Assembly (NCBI RefSeq): GCF_017654505.1
Contig: NC_054534.1
Span: 23,188,189 to 23,252,188, forward strand
DNA: 64,000 nt
Origin: Polyodon spathula
Lineage: Eukaryota > Chordata > Actinopteri > Acipenseriformes > Polyodontidae
Direction of reading: 5' to 3'
The stretch's first letter is position 1, and the number at the start of each line of letters is the position of its first letter. Both the position numbers and the translations under genes were made by a program. A model generated the notes under the pieces. That model was given only the letters and a program-made list of their open reading frames with translations. It searched no databases and was not told the DNA's origin. This document shows, piece by piece, positions 47,680-60,800 of the stretch.

Positions 47680-48870
47680 TCAGGTTGATAACAGGATTCT
47701 ATACTTTTTATAATTTTTTCTGGCATTTCTTTCACAATATATCACAAGAACAAAGGCTGAAACACTAATATTCTTGCAAAGTTACTTTATAGGGAACTTC
47801 AGAGAAATAATTTGCTTCTTTGCCACTAAAGTAGTCTATAATGACCCAGTAGTTCCTTATATTTGATTCAACTTTGATAATTGAAATAATGATTAGACCT
47901 TTACTTCTATTTTACCAACACATACACAAGAACACTCTTCATTAGCATTCTTTTATTTGGTATTTGGCTTACTGCCTAATTACTCATATCGGGCTTAATG
48001 AGCCATACACTTACCATGCTTTCCGCAAATTAAACAATGATGTAAATTAACTGGAGGCTAATTTTAAATTACGTTACATACACAAGTGTGTAGTTTTGCC
48101 TTTAATCCATATTTTAAAATAAATATACATCATCCTATGAAATGTATAACATTTGCAACCTTTAACATTAGAATTGTGGTTTAGAAATTGGTAATTCCTT
48201 ATACTTACAGTAAGTTTATGGAACAATGTTTAACAGTTGCAGTTTAGTTTTGAGTAGATGCCTGCTTTCAAAATACTACAATATAATGAATATTGTGAAC
48301 AACACTAACCATGTCTAACATTTCTAAACCTTTTAAAGATTTCAAATTATGATTGTCAGCCTTTTGTGAAGACTGGGATGGTCCAGTCCCCACTAAATGA
48401 AAAAAAAAAAACAACCTTGCACATCACAAAACTTCCATTCTATATACCTTGTATTTTAGCTATGCCACTGGGGCATTATACTTTACAGAAACATACTGTA
48501 CATCACAAAGGTAACACAATCCCAAACTCCACATTGTCATGCCATGCACAAAGATGATGAGGGAGGTTTTCTAACAAAGATGCTGATTGAGTGAGCAAAG
48601 TAAATCTTGGACCGTAACAGCTGTGCAAAATAATCCTCCTTTGTGTCTCCTGTGCAGAGTTTGTGTTTTCCCAGGTGGAGACAGAAAGACATTATGCTTC
48701 GTAGCAACTGTACAAAACCCCTCTCTGAAGCACAAGCTTCTTTTTTGTGAAATGCTGTACTTCTTGTAATGTAAAGCTATAGAGCACATTCACTTTTGAG
48801 AACTAGATTCTAAGCATCTAACTTGTAATACATGTATTGGTAGGCTATAGTTCAATTTAATGCACAACCA
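47680..48870. other. No gene seen
   Basis: AT-rich sequence with short open frames on both strands at 48571-48789; none supported. Confidence 0.5.
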
Positions 48871-48877
48871 TTTTAAT

Positions 48878-49236
48878 GGTAATACCTTACATTAAGTGTC
48901 ACTTATTACTGGGTATTTAATATTAGTTGCACAGTAAATGCACGTGTGCTTGCATGTATTTAATGTGTAAATCTTTTTGCATGATATAACCCTATGCCTA
49001 ATCCTAACCCTAACCGTAACCCTTGTTCTAAACATAACTCTAACCCAACCCTTTTGCTAAACCTAACTCTAACTTCGTTTTCTAATGCAACTGTGTACTT
49101 ACATATATGGTGCAAAACAGATTTACATGTTAAGTACATTGTAACTATGCATAATAACACTGTAATTATGTGTAAGTGCACATGTATTTACTATAACTAC
49201 TATGTAAATGCACAGTAATTAGAGGATGTAATTACC
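48878..49236. mobile_element. Inverted-repeat element with telomere-like core
   Basis: Ends GGTAAT (48878) and ATTACC (49231-49236) are inverted, and longer inverted homology links the arms: left TGTAAATCTTTTTGCA (48966-48981) against right TGCAAAACAGATTTACA (about 49111-49127). Between the arms lie degenerate CCTAAC, CCTAACCGTAAC and CTCTAACCC units at 48988-49076. It has no coding capacity, so it looks like a MITE. A second, partial copy is at 33385-33690. Confidence 0.65.
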
Positions 49237-49239
49237 AAG

Positions 49240-49795
49240 TTCCAATAGTATTTACAGCAAGGTCCTACTGGCTCAGCTAATGTTACAAGTTTGCTTGCAG
49301 GTCTCTTTCTCATTATTTCATATTTTCTAGTTTGCTTCAATTATTTTTATTTCTCTATACTATAGTACTTGTTTGCATCAGATGTCTGTTATAGATACTG
49401 TTTTAATGTGCCGTCTATGTATGTATTGTGTACGGTATGTACAGAAGATGCTTTGTGCTGATCTGAGAGGACAAATGAAAGATTCTGTGTTGATACAAAC
49501 CCTGATGCCTCTCAGGGCTCTGGAGCTGCTACTCGTGTAGTTCAAGTACTGCACAGAACTCCTTGTAATGTAAAACTGCATAGCACAGTGTCTTAGCAGC
49601 ATGCAGATTACACATGTAGGCTTCATTTGTATGCATTTGCTTGTAAAGCAATTGAAATGTTCAAGGGGAGCCAATCTACATTTTTCCATAATTTTCTACA
49701 TAATTATTAACAATTATGCTGAAACGACCTAATGTTCCCTGCCTCAATTTTGTGTTATTTAATGAATATTGTGAGATAATTATTGGACCTTTATT
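49240..49795. other. No gene seen
   Basis: AT-rich sequence. The 103-codon antisense frame at 49378-49689 has no recognisable domain. Confidence 0.5.
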
Positions 49796-49799
49796 TGGT

Positions 49800-49970
49800 A
49801 GAGATACAGTATATACTTTCAAAACCACTACAGGAAAAATATAGTGTAACAAGCACAGTGAAAGCATGGTAAATCATAGGTAAGCATTGTAAAGCCTAGA
49901 CACGGTAACTATTATAAATGCAAAGCATAATCTTTTGAAAAGCATGGGAAAACTGCAAATGTACTGTTCT
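49800..49970 (-). repeat. Second copy of the CCATGC-rich inverted-repeat element
   Basis: GAAAGCATGGTAAA, ATAGGTAAGCATTGTAAAG and AAGCATGGGAAA occur in the same order as on the minus strand of 37802-38455. This copy has no LTR inside. Its ends are degraded. Confidence 0.55.
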
Positions 49971-50278
49971 AAGGACAGGGACCAAATTATCGTGACTTTA
50001 AGAACAATTGTAGTATCAGGAACTTTGTCAGACATGCTCTTGCCTTCTGTTCCAAGGAGTTGTTCATCATGCTGTGATCGTACCTCAGGAAGACCTTCTG
50101 CTGCACAGGACTGACTGATCGGCTGGTGCTGACACCTGATTGCAGTAGAGTGAATGTAGGTCACAGTGTTATCAGATGCACTGCTACATGTTGTGGCTCA
50201 GGCCATAGTGACACCTGCAATATGTAATTTAACCTCGACAGGAGATCTGTGTTTGACTATCATACTTTTTCCCTGTTA

Positions 50279-52321
50279 AACATAAGAACATAAGAACATA
50301 AGAAAGTTTACAAACGAGAGGAGGCCATTCGGCCCATCTTGCTCGTTTGGTTGTTAGTAGCTTATTGATCCCAAAATCTCATCAAGCAGCTTCTTGAAGG
50401 ATCCCAGGGTGTCAGCTTCAACAACATTACTGGGGAGTTGATTCCAGACCCTCACAATTCTCTGTGTAAAAAAGTGTCTCCTATTTTCTGTTCTGAATGC
50501 CCCTTTGTCTAATCTCCATTTGTGACCCCTGGTCCTTGTTTCTTTTTTCAGGCTGAAAAAGTCCCTTGGGTCGACACTGTCAATACCTTTTAGAATTTTG
50601 AATGCTTGAATTAGGTCGCCACGTAGTCTTCTTTGTTCAAGACTGAACAGATTCAATTCTTTTAGCCTGTCTGCATATGACATGCCTTTTAAGCCCGGAA
50701 TAATTCTAGTCGCTCTTCTTTGCACTCTTTCTAGAGCAGCAATATCTTTTTTATAGCGAGGTGACCAGAACTGAACACAATATTCAAGATGAGGTCTTAC
50801 TAGTGCATTGTACAGTTTTAACATTACTTCCCTTGATTTAAATTCAACACTTTTCACAATGTATCCGAGCATCTTGTTAGCCTTTTTTATAGCTTCCCCA
50901 CATTGTCTAGATGAAGACATTTCTGAGTCAACAAAAACTCCTAGGTCTTTTTCATAGATTCCTTCTCCAATTTCAATATCTCCCATATGATATTTATAAT
51001 GTACATTTTTATTTCCTGCGTGCAGTACCTTACACTTTTCTCTATTAAATGTCATTTGCCATGTGTCTGCCCAGTTCTGAATCTTGTCTAGATCATTTTG
51101 AATGACCTTTGCTGCTGCAACAGTGTTTGCCACTCCTCCTACTTTTGTGTCGTCTGCAAATTTAACAAGTTTGCTTACTATACCAGAATCTAAATCATTA
51201 ATGTAGATTAGGAATAGCAGAGGACCTAATACTGATCCCTGTGGTACACCGCTGGTTACCACACTCCATTCTGAGGTTTTTCCTCTAATCAGTACTTTCT
51301 GTTTTCTACATGTTAACCACTCCCTAATCCATGTACATGTGTTTCCTTGAATCCCAACTGCGTTCAGTTTGAGAATTAATCTTTTGTGCGGGACTTTGTC
51401 AAAAGCTTTCTGGAAATCTAAATAAACCATGTCATATGCTTTGCAATTATCCATTATCGATGTTGCATCCTCAAAAAAATCAAGCAAGTTAGTTAGGCAC
51501 GATCTCCCTTTCCTAAAACCATGTTGACTGTCTCCCAGTACCCTGTTACCATATAGGTAATTTTCCATTTTGGATCTTATTATAGTTTCCATAAGTTTGC
51601 ATATAATAGAAGTCAGGCTTACTGGTCTGTAGTTACCTGGTTCAGTTTTGTTTCCCTTTTTGTGGATCGGTATTACGTTTGCAATTTTCCAGTCTGTCGG
51701 TACCACCCCTGTGTCAAGAGACTGCTGCATGATCTTGGTTAGCGGTTTGTAAATTACTTCTTTCATTTCTTTGAGTACTACTGGGAGGATCTCATCCGGC
51801 CCAGGGGATTTGTTTATTTTAAGAGCTCCTAGTCCCTTTAACACTTCTGCCTCAGTTATGCTAAAGTTATTTAAAACTGGATAGGAACTGGATGACATGT
51901 GGGGCATGTTGTCAGTATCTTCCTTTGTAAAAACTTGTGAAAAGTAATCATTTAACATATTTGCTATTTTTTTTTCTTCCTCTACGATTTTGCCATTTGT
52001 ATCTCTTAAACATTTAATCTCCTCTTTGAATGTTCTCTTGCTGTTGTAATATTGGAAAAACATTTTGGAATTGGTTTTAGCTCCCTTAGCAATGTTCATT
52101 TCTATTTCTCTCTTGGCCTTTCTAACTTCCTTTTTGACTTGCGTTTGCAGTTCTGTGTACTCTTTCTGCGTACTTTCTTTTTGGTCCTTTTTTAATGCTC
52201 TGTAAAGTGCCTTTTTTCGCTGAATATTTTTTTTAATTGATCTATTAAACCATTTTGGCAATTTAGTTTTACATTTAGATTTGTCTACTTTAGGGATATA
52301 ATTGTTTTGCGCCTCTAGTAA
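50279..52321 (-). mobile_element. CR1-group LINE, 5'-truncated
   Basis: The element runs antisense. Its 3' end has three copies of the 8-base unit AACATAAG (50279-50302, plus-strand reading), the kind of short tail repeat that CR1-group LINEs have instead of poly(A). Inside lies one long open frame for reverse transcriptase. The 5' end is cut at about 52321, inside that frame, so the endonuclease and ORF1 are missing; such truncation is the usual result of LINE insertion. A 69-base tail of the same family is at 14044-14112. A (TA)n-rich region borders the 5' end. Confidence 0.9.
50354..52320 (-). CDS. LINE ORF2 reverse transcriptase, N-terminally truncated
   Basis: The frame is open for about 655 codons, from the truncation point at 52320 to a TAA at 50354-50356. 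A TTG-initiated 635-residue version can be drawn from 52261, but homologous sequence (NNYIPKVDKSKCKTKLPKWF) runs in from upstream, so this is an internal fragment without its true start. Counting from 52261, the RT spans about residues 185-445: YRPVSLTS at 211-218, SQHGFRKGRSCLTNLL at 245-260, motif A LDFQKAFD at 281-288, motif B SGVPQGSVLGPLLF at 337-350, motif C FADD at 368-371. A conserved C-terminal region follows, including HLEYCVQFWSPRYKKD and RRATRIIPGL. All catalytic Asp residues are kept and there is no stop, so the insertion is young. The APE endonuclease that should precede the RT is absent. Confidence 0.9.
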
Positions 52322-52364
52322 CTAGTGCACTCGAAGGTCAGTTGATGGAACAGTCTTTGATGTA

Positions 52365-52365
<1 letters not shown>

Positions 52366-52405
<40 letters not shown>

Positions 52406-52493
52406 TATATAATATATATTATATACCATATTATATATGTTCTGACAAGGTAGTTGACTGGAAGCTCATTTTCCCTTTTTTCAGGGGCAAATA

Positions 52494-52531
<38 letters not shown>

Positions 52532-52575
52532 TATATATATATATTATATTTGCATAGTAGATATATATATATATG
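52366..52575. repeat. (TA)n-rich compound region
   Basis: Three TA tracts (about 52366-52425, 52491-52550 and 52559-52574) are separated by unique sequence. Tyr-Ile open frames here are artefacts. Confidence 0.9.
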
Positions 52576-52579
52576 CATT

Positions 52580-54940
52580 TCAAATATGTTTGAAGATATC
52601 CAAACACCTGTCACTATTTGCAGAAGTGTTGATTACAGCAGCTATGCTATATCTTCAGAATGGCACAGGTTACTGTGCATCTATTAACCTCCCCGGAACT
52701 GCATGATTCTTTTACAAAACACGTCGATAAACTACAAGATTTCTGTGCAACTGTCTATGCAAGATCCTACAGTGTGTCTTTGTATGACAGATTTTTGTTC
52801 TAAAGAGCCAACTTCCCAATGTTTCAGTATGTTTTTAAACATTGTCAAGGGAAAGTGTGTTTGAAAACAAACAGTGGAACAATGGTAACTACATTCATTT
52901 ATTTCTATTTAAATCTATCAATGTGTTTGAGATGTCATTTACTACATAGTTAACGATCTACTATTAAAAAATTGTAGGTTATTCATGTTACACTTTTCAT
53001 ATTTTTTAGCAAAGTGTTGAACTATTGATTCATTTACTTTTTTTATTTCTTGTGTTTGTTAAGTTATTCTGTATTCTTTTATATAATGCTGCACCTGTCT
53101 CTCCTACATATTGTATTTTGTAAGATTGCTTTCTTCTCAAATCCTTCGTTCAATGAAGCTCAGAGGCTTTTTTTTTTTTTTTTTTTTTTACCAATCTGCC
53201 TGCCTGGGATTTACTTTTTAAATTTTATTAGAATTTTGTACCTTTTAGTTTGGGGTGAAGATGCACAACAAGAAATGGACCACTACAGGGAATTCCCCTG
53301 CTTATGGTATTTAACATGTTTTGCATTTCATCTGTTATTAAGGCTCATTCACTGAAAATGTTGCAAGAGGATTAACTATTTTCTTAGCAACACAAACCCC
53401 TTTATAAAACCACAGCAACACCGATAAGTCCTGGAAGGACCATTGGTTGTGGGGCAGGAAAAACAAAACCAGAAAAGCATTAATGTGCTTAGTGGCTTCG
53501 GCATTATGTTTATCCATCCCTCCATCTCTCTGCAAATATACATAGGCAGCAGTGGAGTCATTATGAAAGTTGTGGAGGAGTATGTGTGTGAGTGGGGGGG
53601 GGGGGGGGGGGGGGGGATTTTTAAATATTTTTTAATGTTTGTGATATTTTTCATTGTGGGTCCCTAATCCTTATTGTAGTTATTATTATACAGTCTATTG
53701 CCACTGGTACTAAGATTTATACAAAAAACATTACACCTATAGAGCAACAATATTACCACTTGTATATGGATTGTATAGCTCTATGTGGTGGGAAACGACA
53801 GTCATCTTTTGAATACCAGCCTTTTAGTATGTGGTGTATATCTTCTATGCACTATGTACCTGCTACCCTATATGACACATCAGAACAATGAAGGGCCCTT
53901 ATACAGTAAAGTACATGCATAATTTACTTTCAACACAGCCTAACCAAAATTTAAGCCAATTTATAAATGACAAGGGAGAAGTACACACAGCATAGCATGC
54001 AGTATTTTACACACTATCTAAAATCACTGTCTGTTCCATAAAGTCAAGGGGCTTTTTCTAAACTTCAAATTGCAGCCTAGTGTTAATCTTCCAAAATTAG
54101 TAACAGCAGCCAGAGATGAATAATCCATCTGATATGTTTCCAGGGTTTTTTTTTGTTTGTTTGTTTTTTATCACTATTTTTGCAAACTGAATTGGTGTTT
54201 TTCACTTGTCAAAAAAAAAAAAAAGTACACTTTGGGGTTAAAATTTTTTATACTGTACTTTCAAGCTTTGAAATCAACCACCAATCCAGTCCCACCTGCT
54301 GTTCTAGTATTACACCTTTTCTTTTCTGCATTTTGACATTGTTTTATTTTAAAGGGGGATATTTTTTGGTTTATTAACTGCAGACAACTACTTTACTAAT
54401 AAATTAACAAATGCACTATGTTCATTTTTCTTAATGGTTAGTTAATACATAGTCTGATATTCTATTATAACCACATTGAACGTTTGCATAGTTGTTGGCG
54501 GTATATGAAAAAAGTGTGACAGCTTAAATACATTTTGGTTATGTTTATAACTGATCCCTAAACTAATGTGCTACCAAAACACAAGTATTAATTGCATGAC
54601 TTTTGCAAGATGAGCAGTTTTGCTTCTTTTTATAAAAACACAAATAAAGAAGGAAAAATATGAAGTATTCAGAGTGATCTACAGCTACAGCTTGGATACA
54701 GTCTGTTTAAAGCAACTAGAATCAAGTTTGCACTGGGAAGGGAAGGCAATGTTCCTGCATACATTATTGATCATGAAAGATCATTTATAAAGAGAAGGGT
54801 CAGTTTAGTAATTAAAGCATCTGTTCTGAGGCACTAGATGAAACTAATTGAGCAGTAAAGCCCTTTACGTGACATTAGACAGAAAGCATTTAAGTTTCAT
54901 TTTGCTTAAGAAAAATAAAAGCTCTACTGTACCAGACAAG
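52580..54940. other. No gene; homopolymer runs
   Basis: Contains a T run at 53168-53189, a G run of 23 at 53594-53616 and an A run near 54213-54226. No gene supported. Confidence 0.55.
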
Positions 54941-54989
54941 GTCATTTAATGTGGTTCATTTTAATGTGTTTTTATAGTTCAGTAGCACA

Positions 54990-55200
54990 ACAAGGTAACG
55001 TCAATAAATGCATAGCTACATTTTTACTATTTCAATACTATTATACCAGTTTGTCCATGCTTTCCCTGTGCATTTGTCATGTTTCTGATATGATTTACCA
55101 TAACATCCTGGGCTTCATGATGCTTATTTATGTTTTACTATGTTTTCACTATGCTTTAGAGCACTTTGCTTTTCTTATGGTAAGCTTTAACAAGGGAAGT
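54990..55200 (+). repeat. Possible distant member of the CCATGC-rich repeat
   Basis: TTTACCATAAC, TGTTTTACTATG and TCACTATGCTTTAGAGC resemble the internal composition of the element at 37802-38455, and CTTTAACAAGGGAAG ends it. The similarity is one of style and short words, not a clear alignment. Confidence 0.3.
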
Positions 55201-55204
55201 TGAT

Positions 55205-57840
55205 TAATGTTGATTTGTAATAAATATTTTCAACACATCCACAGCATGGTTTCTGAATCCAAATCAGACATTGCTAGATTGCTTTGAAGGGGAAGAAGGC
55301 ATCAACTCTTTGGAGAAGCCTTCAAGTCCCGTTGTAACCCTACATGTGCACAGTGTTATACATAACCATGTGTTGTGTATAACAGCACAAAACAAATATC
55401 AATTGAAGAGCTTTAGGCTAAGCCACTTTTGAATAGGTAGCCAAGCCATGGAAATAAACAATCGATTCTTTCTAACTGAAGGGTATGTCACCGAAAGGAA
55501 CTAGTAAACACACATTCACACAGCAATATAATGAATGTCTGAAACCACAGGGTGTCAATACTTATGGGCACTGATTGGATCCATGAATCCTGTATAAGCC
55601 TTTTGGAAATGGAGGGAGACATTAGGGGGAAATATTATTGACGCACATAAGAGAAAGCTCATGGCATCAATTTAGAGGCTGCTTACATCAGCAGAATCAC
55701 TATGAATTCATATGATGGTTTGGCGTTTTATTGGGTGATGATTCACATTCTTTTTATGTCTATTTGGGTCAGATTTAGTATAACAAGTGCCTGTGTAGCA
55801 TTTCACTTTTGTGCACATGTTTTGAAATATTTATTCCCCTGGTCAGATTATGCCTGCAAACCTGTGCTGCCTAATAATAGTTTGACCCAGGATAGTGTCG
55901 TTTTTAGCATTGCCCTGGTGGGACGTTTAAGTTGGCCTACTGTATAAGCAGTGATTCAAAGTCATTTTGCACAGCACTGGTTTAGCTATGCATTGAAAGT
56001 AAAATTAGCCTACAGTAAGGAAGAATAGGGATATATGATTCATCCATATTTGTTAAAAAGTGACATATTGACAAAGATCACCATTGCAAGTAACAGTAAT
56101 TGTGTTTGATGTAATAGACTGAGGGGGAAAAAAACTTACTTCCGTATCAATGTGAAATGAGTGTACATGAACAACAGTTCCTAATGCAGGCACCAGTAAC
56201 AACTTCTTTGTCCCTTTATAATAGTAACTTGGTTCATTATTATACTATAACTATACCATACTCCAAAACAACACTAGTATGTGTTAAACAAATTTTACAT
56301 TATATATGACAAACAACAAGCCTATAATTGCACTACAGTTATTTCAACAAAAATAGTTTAAAGAATTTGCTAGAAACTGCTTAAGAGCACCTTGAAGCCC
56401 ATTTTAACAGCAGCATCATTAAGTCTCATATTCTTCCTCAATTCTTTAACATGTGAAACGGTCATGAGAAAATAGAGCTGTTTTGATGCTGACTGACAAA
56501 TGAACTAGTCATAGTGGTGGCTCGGGATGTGTTTGCTTTGCGCAGGTAAATGTATTACCATTTTGGTTTTTATATTTGATTTCAAGTGTTTTCTAGTGTA
56601 TCAGTCTGCTCTTAGTTAGAGGGTGAAAGCTGAGGCAGTGCTCTGGAATGGAAGGAGTCAAGAGGTTCGCTTTGAACACACATGCTGCACTCCATCTCCT
56701 AACAAAAAAAACCTTCTTGTAATTATAATTAGCACCCCCAACATTGTAATGCGCATTTAGTGTTGAATTTCAGTGTTGAATTTCAAGTTCTGAAAGACAT
56801 CAGTGAATATACGTAATGATAATGACCCATCCATCGAACTAGAAGGGTCAGCAACCTTTCTAGTCCAAATCACCATCAAATTGAGACCCCTTAGGAATCC
56901 CTTATGTCATTAATATCTCTGTGTCAGGCATCCATTCTGTAAAACACTGGAAGTCTTCTATTACATAATGATTCGCGTTTTAGCTAGAGAAGGGGACCTG
57001 TGGTGCTACTAGTGATAACCATGCAGGTTACGAGACTTAATTCCAAAAAGAAGTTGATGAACAGGTTTTGATCCAATTCCTCTGTTACTCTCTGTGTCTA
57101 AAACATGACAAGGGATTGAAATAGAAATGTGTGTTCTTAAGTGCCTTCTATATCTGATTAATCCACACAATCCCAGCTATTCTCTTAACTACCAGGCATG
57201 GCACGTGACTCCATATTACTTATTTATAATATGACCACATATCTCCTCCACACACGTTTTCTCTTTGGAAAGACACACTAGTGGTATGTGATGATCAGCT
57301 ATTTCTGTCTTTAATGGAAACTGATTGTCAATGCCATGCTGAAGTGGTAGTGGGAATGCAGGTTTATTTTAGGACAGCACGGCTCTTATTGATCTTCAAG
57401 TGTCCATAAAAAAAGAGAATTCAAACACAGGCACAATGAAAAAACACACCTCCTCCTCCCTGCCACTAGGGTCTGTACCTCTTATTAACGCATGCAAGGA
57501 TTGGAGTCAGGAGTCACAAGGTATTGTGTTTTCAAAGATAATGATTTTTCACAAGACTGCTGTTTTAACCCAGCGTAATAACTCCAGTCATAGTGTAAAT
57601 TGTGTGTGAATATGTCAAAAACAAACTTAACTTATACCATGTTTTTTCTGATTTCCATGAGAAAAGGCCTGATCTACAAAATTCAGGTAATTCATATTAG
57701 ATAAGATTTACTGGATCTAGTTTGTGTGCTCTAAGCAATTATAATGATAACAACCCATGTCAGGACCACTAACCACTTAAATTACAACATCAGTATGCAA
57801 GTGAAAATTCAACCAAAGTGAAGGAAAATTTAATTTAGAA
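55205..57840. other. No gene seen
   Basis: Unique-looking AT-rich sequence without recognisable coding, RNA or repeat features. Confidence 0.55.
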
Positions 57841-57845
57841 CCATC

Positions 57846-57848
57846 ATC

Positions 57849-57890
<42 letters not shown>

Positions 57891-57891
57891 G
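57846..57891. repeat. (AAT)n microsatellite
   Basis: About 15 AAT units. Confidence 0.9.
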
Positions 57892-57894
57892 TTT

Positions 57895-60800
57895 TGGAGG
57901 ATTGTGTTTATTTATTTATTTTAATATATTTAATTGTTTCTGCATATGATGTAACACTGGTCCAGATCTATTGCAATTTGCACCCGCTCAAGTATGCCAT
58001 GCCCCTATAAATAAGACCCAGATAATCTTTTCTACAGTACATAAACAAAAAAACAACAACTTTGAAATAAAAAATAAAAAACAGCAGCTGAAATTAGAAG
58101 AACTTTGTGTAAACTCAAATTTTGCTCCAGTTGTGTAACACCGCAGTCTGTATTAAGCATCAATGATATAAAAGTCATGAAGTTGCATTTATGACACATA
58201 ATTGGGTTTAAAAAGTACCACTTTGATGATTATTTGAATGTTGTACATTTTGTTCAAAATATGAAAGAAAATCACCATGTTTCTTGTATTTAGTGCCTTT
58301 TTTCATCAAAACAGGAGATATTTCAGAACAAAAAGGAAACTCCTTCTTATGAATGCCCTGTTAGCAAACACAGCATATTCTCAGCCACAGCTCTATTAGC
58401 TAAGTGAAAGGTTTCAACTGACAAGATTAAACAACCTGCCTGCTTAGCCAAGTCAGCTCTACTCTTAGCCCTTTTGCAGTCAAACCACAAAAAGGCGGGT
58501 CCTTCCAAATGCTTGTTTTCCTTAATGCAGTAAATGGAGTTTGGAGTAATAACAAAGTTTAAGCTTACCAGTTTTTCAAACTTCTATGAAACTAAAATTT
58601 GAAGATCAAGTACCTTTCAAGTAAAAGAGGGACAGGTACTATATAAGCTGATCAAAGACTGAGCTCTAAAGAACTATTTGAAGGGTAAGAAGCTTCAAAT
58701 GCCATTGTTATTGATTTTTACATCCCATTACTTTTCTATGGTGTTTGGCTTGGCTTCTGTTGCTCCGCTATTGAGTTACAGTACTATCATTTACTGTAAG
58801 ACTGCCTTGGGGATTGTTGCTTATCTGGAGTATCTAAGTATCTGGACTGAACAGCCCACCTCAATCCATTCAAACCATGCAACAATTTGACCTTTAAACT
58901 CTGCCACAGTACATTTCCTTTTTGTTTATGAAAATACTGTTTTTGCAATGCTGTGTATTAACTGGTGTATGGCATACTATCAGTTATCATGATCTGAAAC
59001 GGGTGTTTACTTTGGATAAGGGCCAGGTAAATAGAATAAACTTAATGGTAACTCAGTGTTTTCATACACAAAAATGTAAAAACATATTATGCTTTGAATT
59101 ATTTGAAAGGTGGTAATGGCTGGGTCTTTAGTGGTTTGTACATAGTGCTCATTCTGCCTTCACCATCGTTCTGTGTTGACATAACAAATTGCTGTTTACA
59201 GAAGACAGACACATTCCCTTCAATTAAAGAAAACAATACCTTATTGGCTGGTTAATTGTTAACCCCAGAGGTTACACTGCGTCTGAAATGGTATTCATAA
59301 TTAATCTAGAGCTGTTGCATTTATTACTGTTAGTAGTGATGCAGTTGCAACCCCTGTACTCACACACAATTATATTTACAGTAATCCTGCATATTAACAA
59401 CCTCTCGGTTCCCAGCAAAAAGTTGTCATTAAGCAATATTTGCCAATAAGCAAAAAGCCTGTTTTCAAGTGTATTTACATGCAACAACGATATATAGGTC
59501 TACTGTAGTTGTACAAATATGGCACTGAAATACATTTGTTTTAAATGTTACTGTTAAACAAAATGTACTACAACTGTCCTTACAGTGAGTAAAGCAAACA
59601 TAAAAAATGTACTTCCAATCAATTCTAAAGTACACAATTTTAAAATAAGGAACTCCTTTTTAAAATGTACCAACAATTTTGCATTCAGCTTCAGTTTCAA
59701 AGCTACAATTCTGTCTCAGTCCATCAGAAATAAGCAGTTGCAAAGTCAGTGTGTTATAAAAGCTGCAAGTATGCACATATATCATGCAAGAGCGCTCTGT
59801 AGCACTGGCAACTAGTAATAAAGCTGTCAATAAGCAGTGTGCAGTTGCTAATATCAGAATTTCATGAACATTAAAGTCTATGGGATGGGATTGGTTCCTG
59901 GGAAAATGTTGTTAATAACTGAGAGTTGTCTTTATCAGGGTTGCTAATAACCGGCATCTATTATATTTACATTAACATTCCCCCCAGGATTGCTATAATA
60001 TTGAGTCTGGTAGTCATACTTTGCTTGCTTCCCGAGAATACTGTATTACAGTGTGTTTGCAGGTTAAATGGGATTCACTAAAGGTAATATGTGAAAAAAT
60101 GAAATGATCTGCAGAAGAATGTTATACAAACTGTAAGAAATTTGTTATGCTAATGTAACGGACCGTGTTGTGTGCGACACTGCCATTAGAGAGAACAGTG
60201 TTGTGTGCTACACTGTCATTACGGATTATGTCCCATGGCTCTTTTGCGTGGTTTAAACATTCATTTGCGGTGTGCAGGTTTGCCGGTTCACTCCCAGCCT
60301 CCGCCCTGTTATAGTAATGAGAGGTAAGAATATGTTTGAAAAAGCTTTGGTTAACACAGTTTTAAAGATGAAGCTTAATATCTACATTCCTATCAGTTTA
60401 ACAATGAAAACATCCAAAGTTTTTCCGGATGACAACTATCTTTTATTTTGTCTGGTACCAAGGAAGGCATGCCATAACTTCAAGAGTGTAGTAATTTGGA
60501 AAACCAGCATAGATAATATACATATAGTGGTTTCCCCAGTAGCTTGTAAAAGCTTGTAAAACTGATGTAAAACAAAAAAATATATTGTGTGGTGGTTTAA
60601 AAAAAAAAGATTCTAAAAAGGCTTGGATAAATTAAACAGCTTGATTGGCTGAAGAAGATCACTTGACCATGCAATATGAATTTTCTTATGAAAAAGGTGC
60701 GAATCACCTCTGAAGATCAAAGCCGCTATTCTGGTAGTTAAGGCCAAACAGATATTCAGCATTTTTATGTTTTTGTTTTTTGTTTTCTTTTTACAAAATA

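Noticed and set aside
48988..49076. True interstitial telomere
   Set aside because: The units are degenerate and lie between the inverted arms of a dispersed element with a second copy at 33 kb, so an element core is the better reading.
60165..60300. SINE or tRNA-like promoter around GGTTTGCCGGTTCACTCCC
   Set aside because: It has weak B-box likeness only; no A box, tRNA fold or A-rich tail was found.
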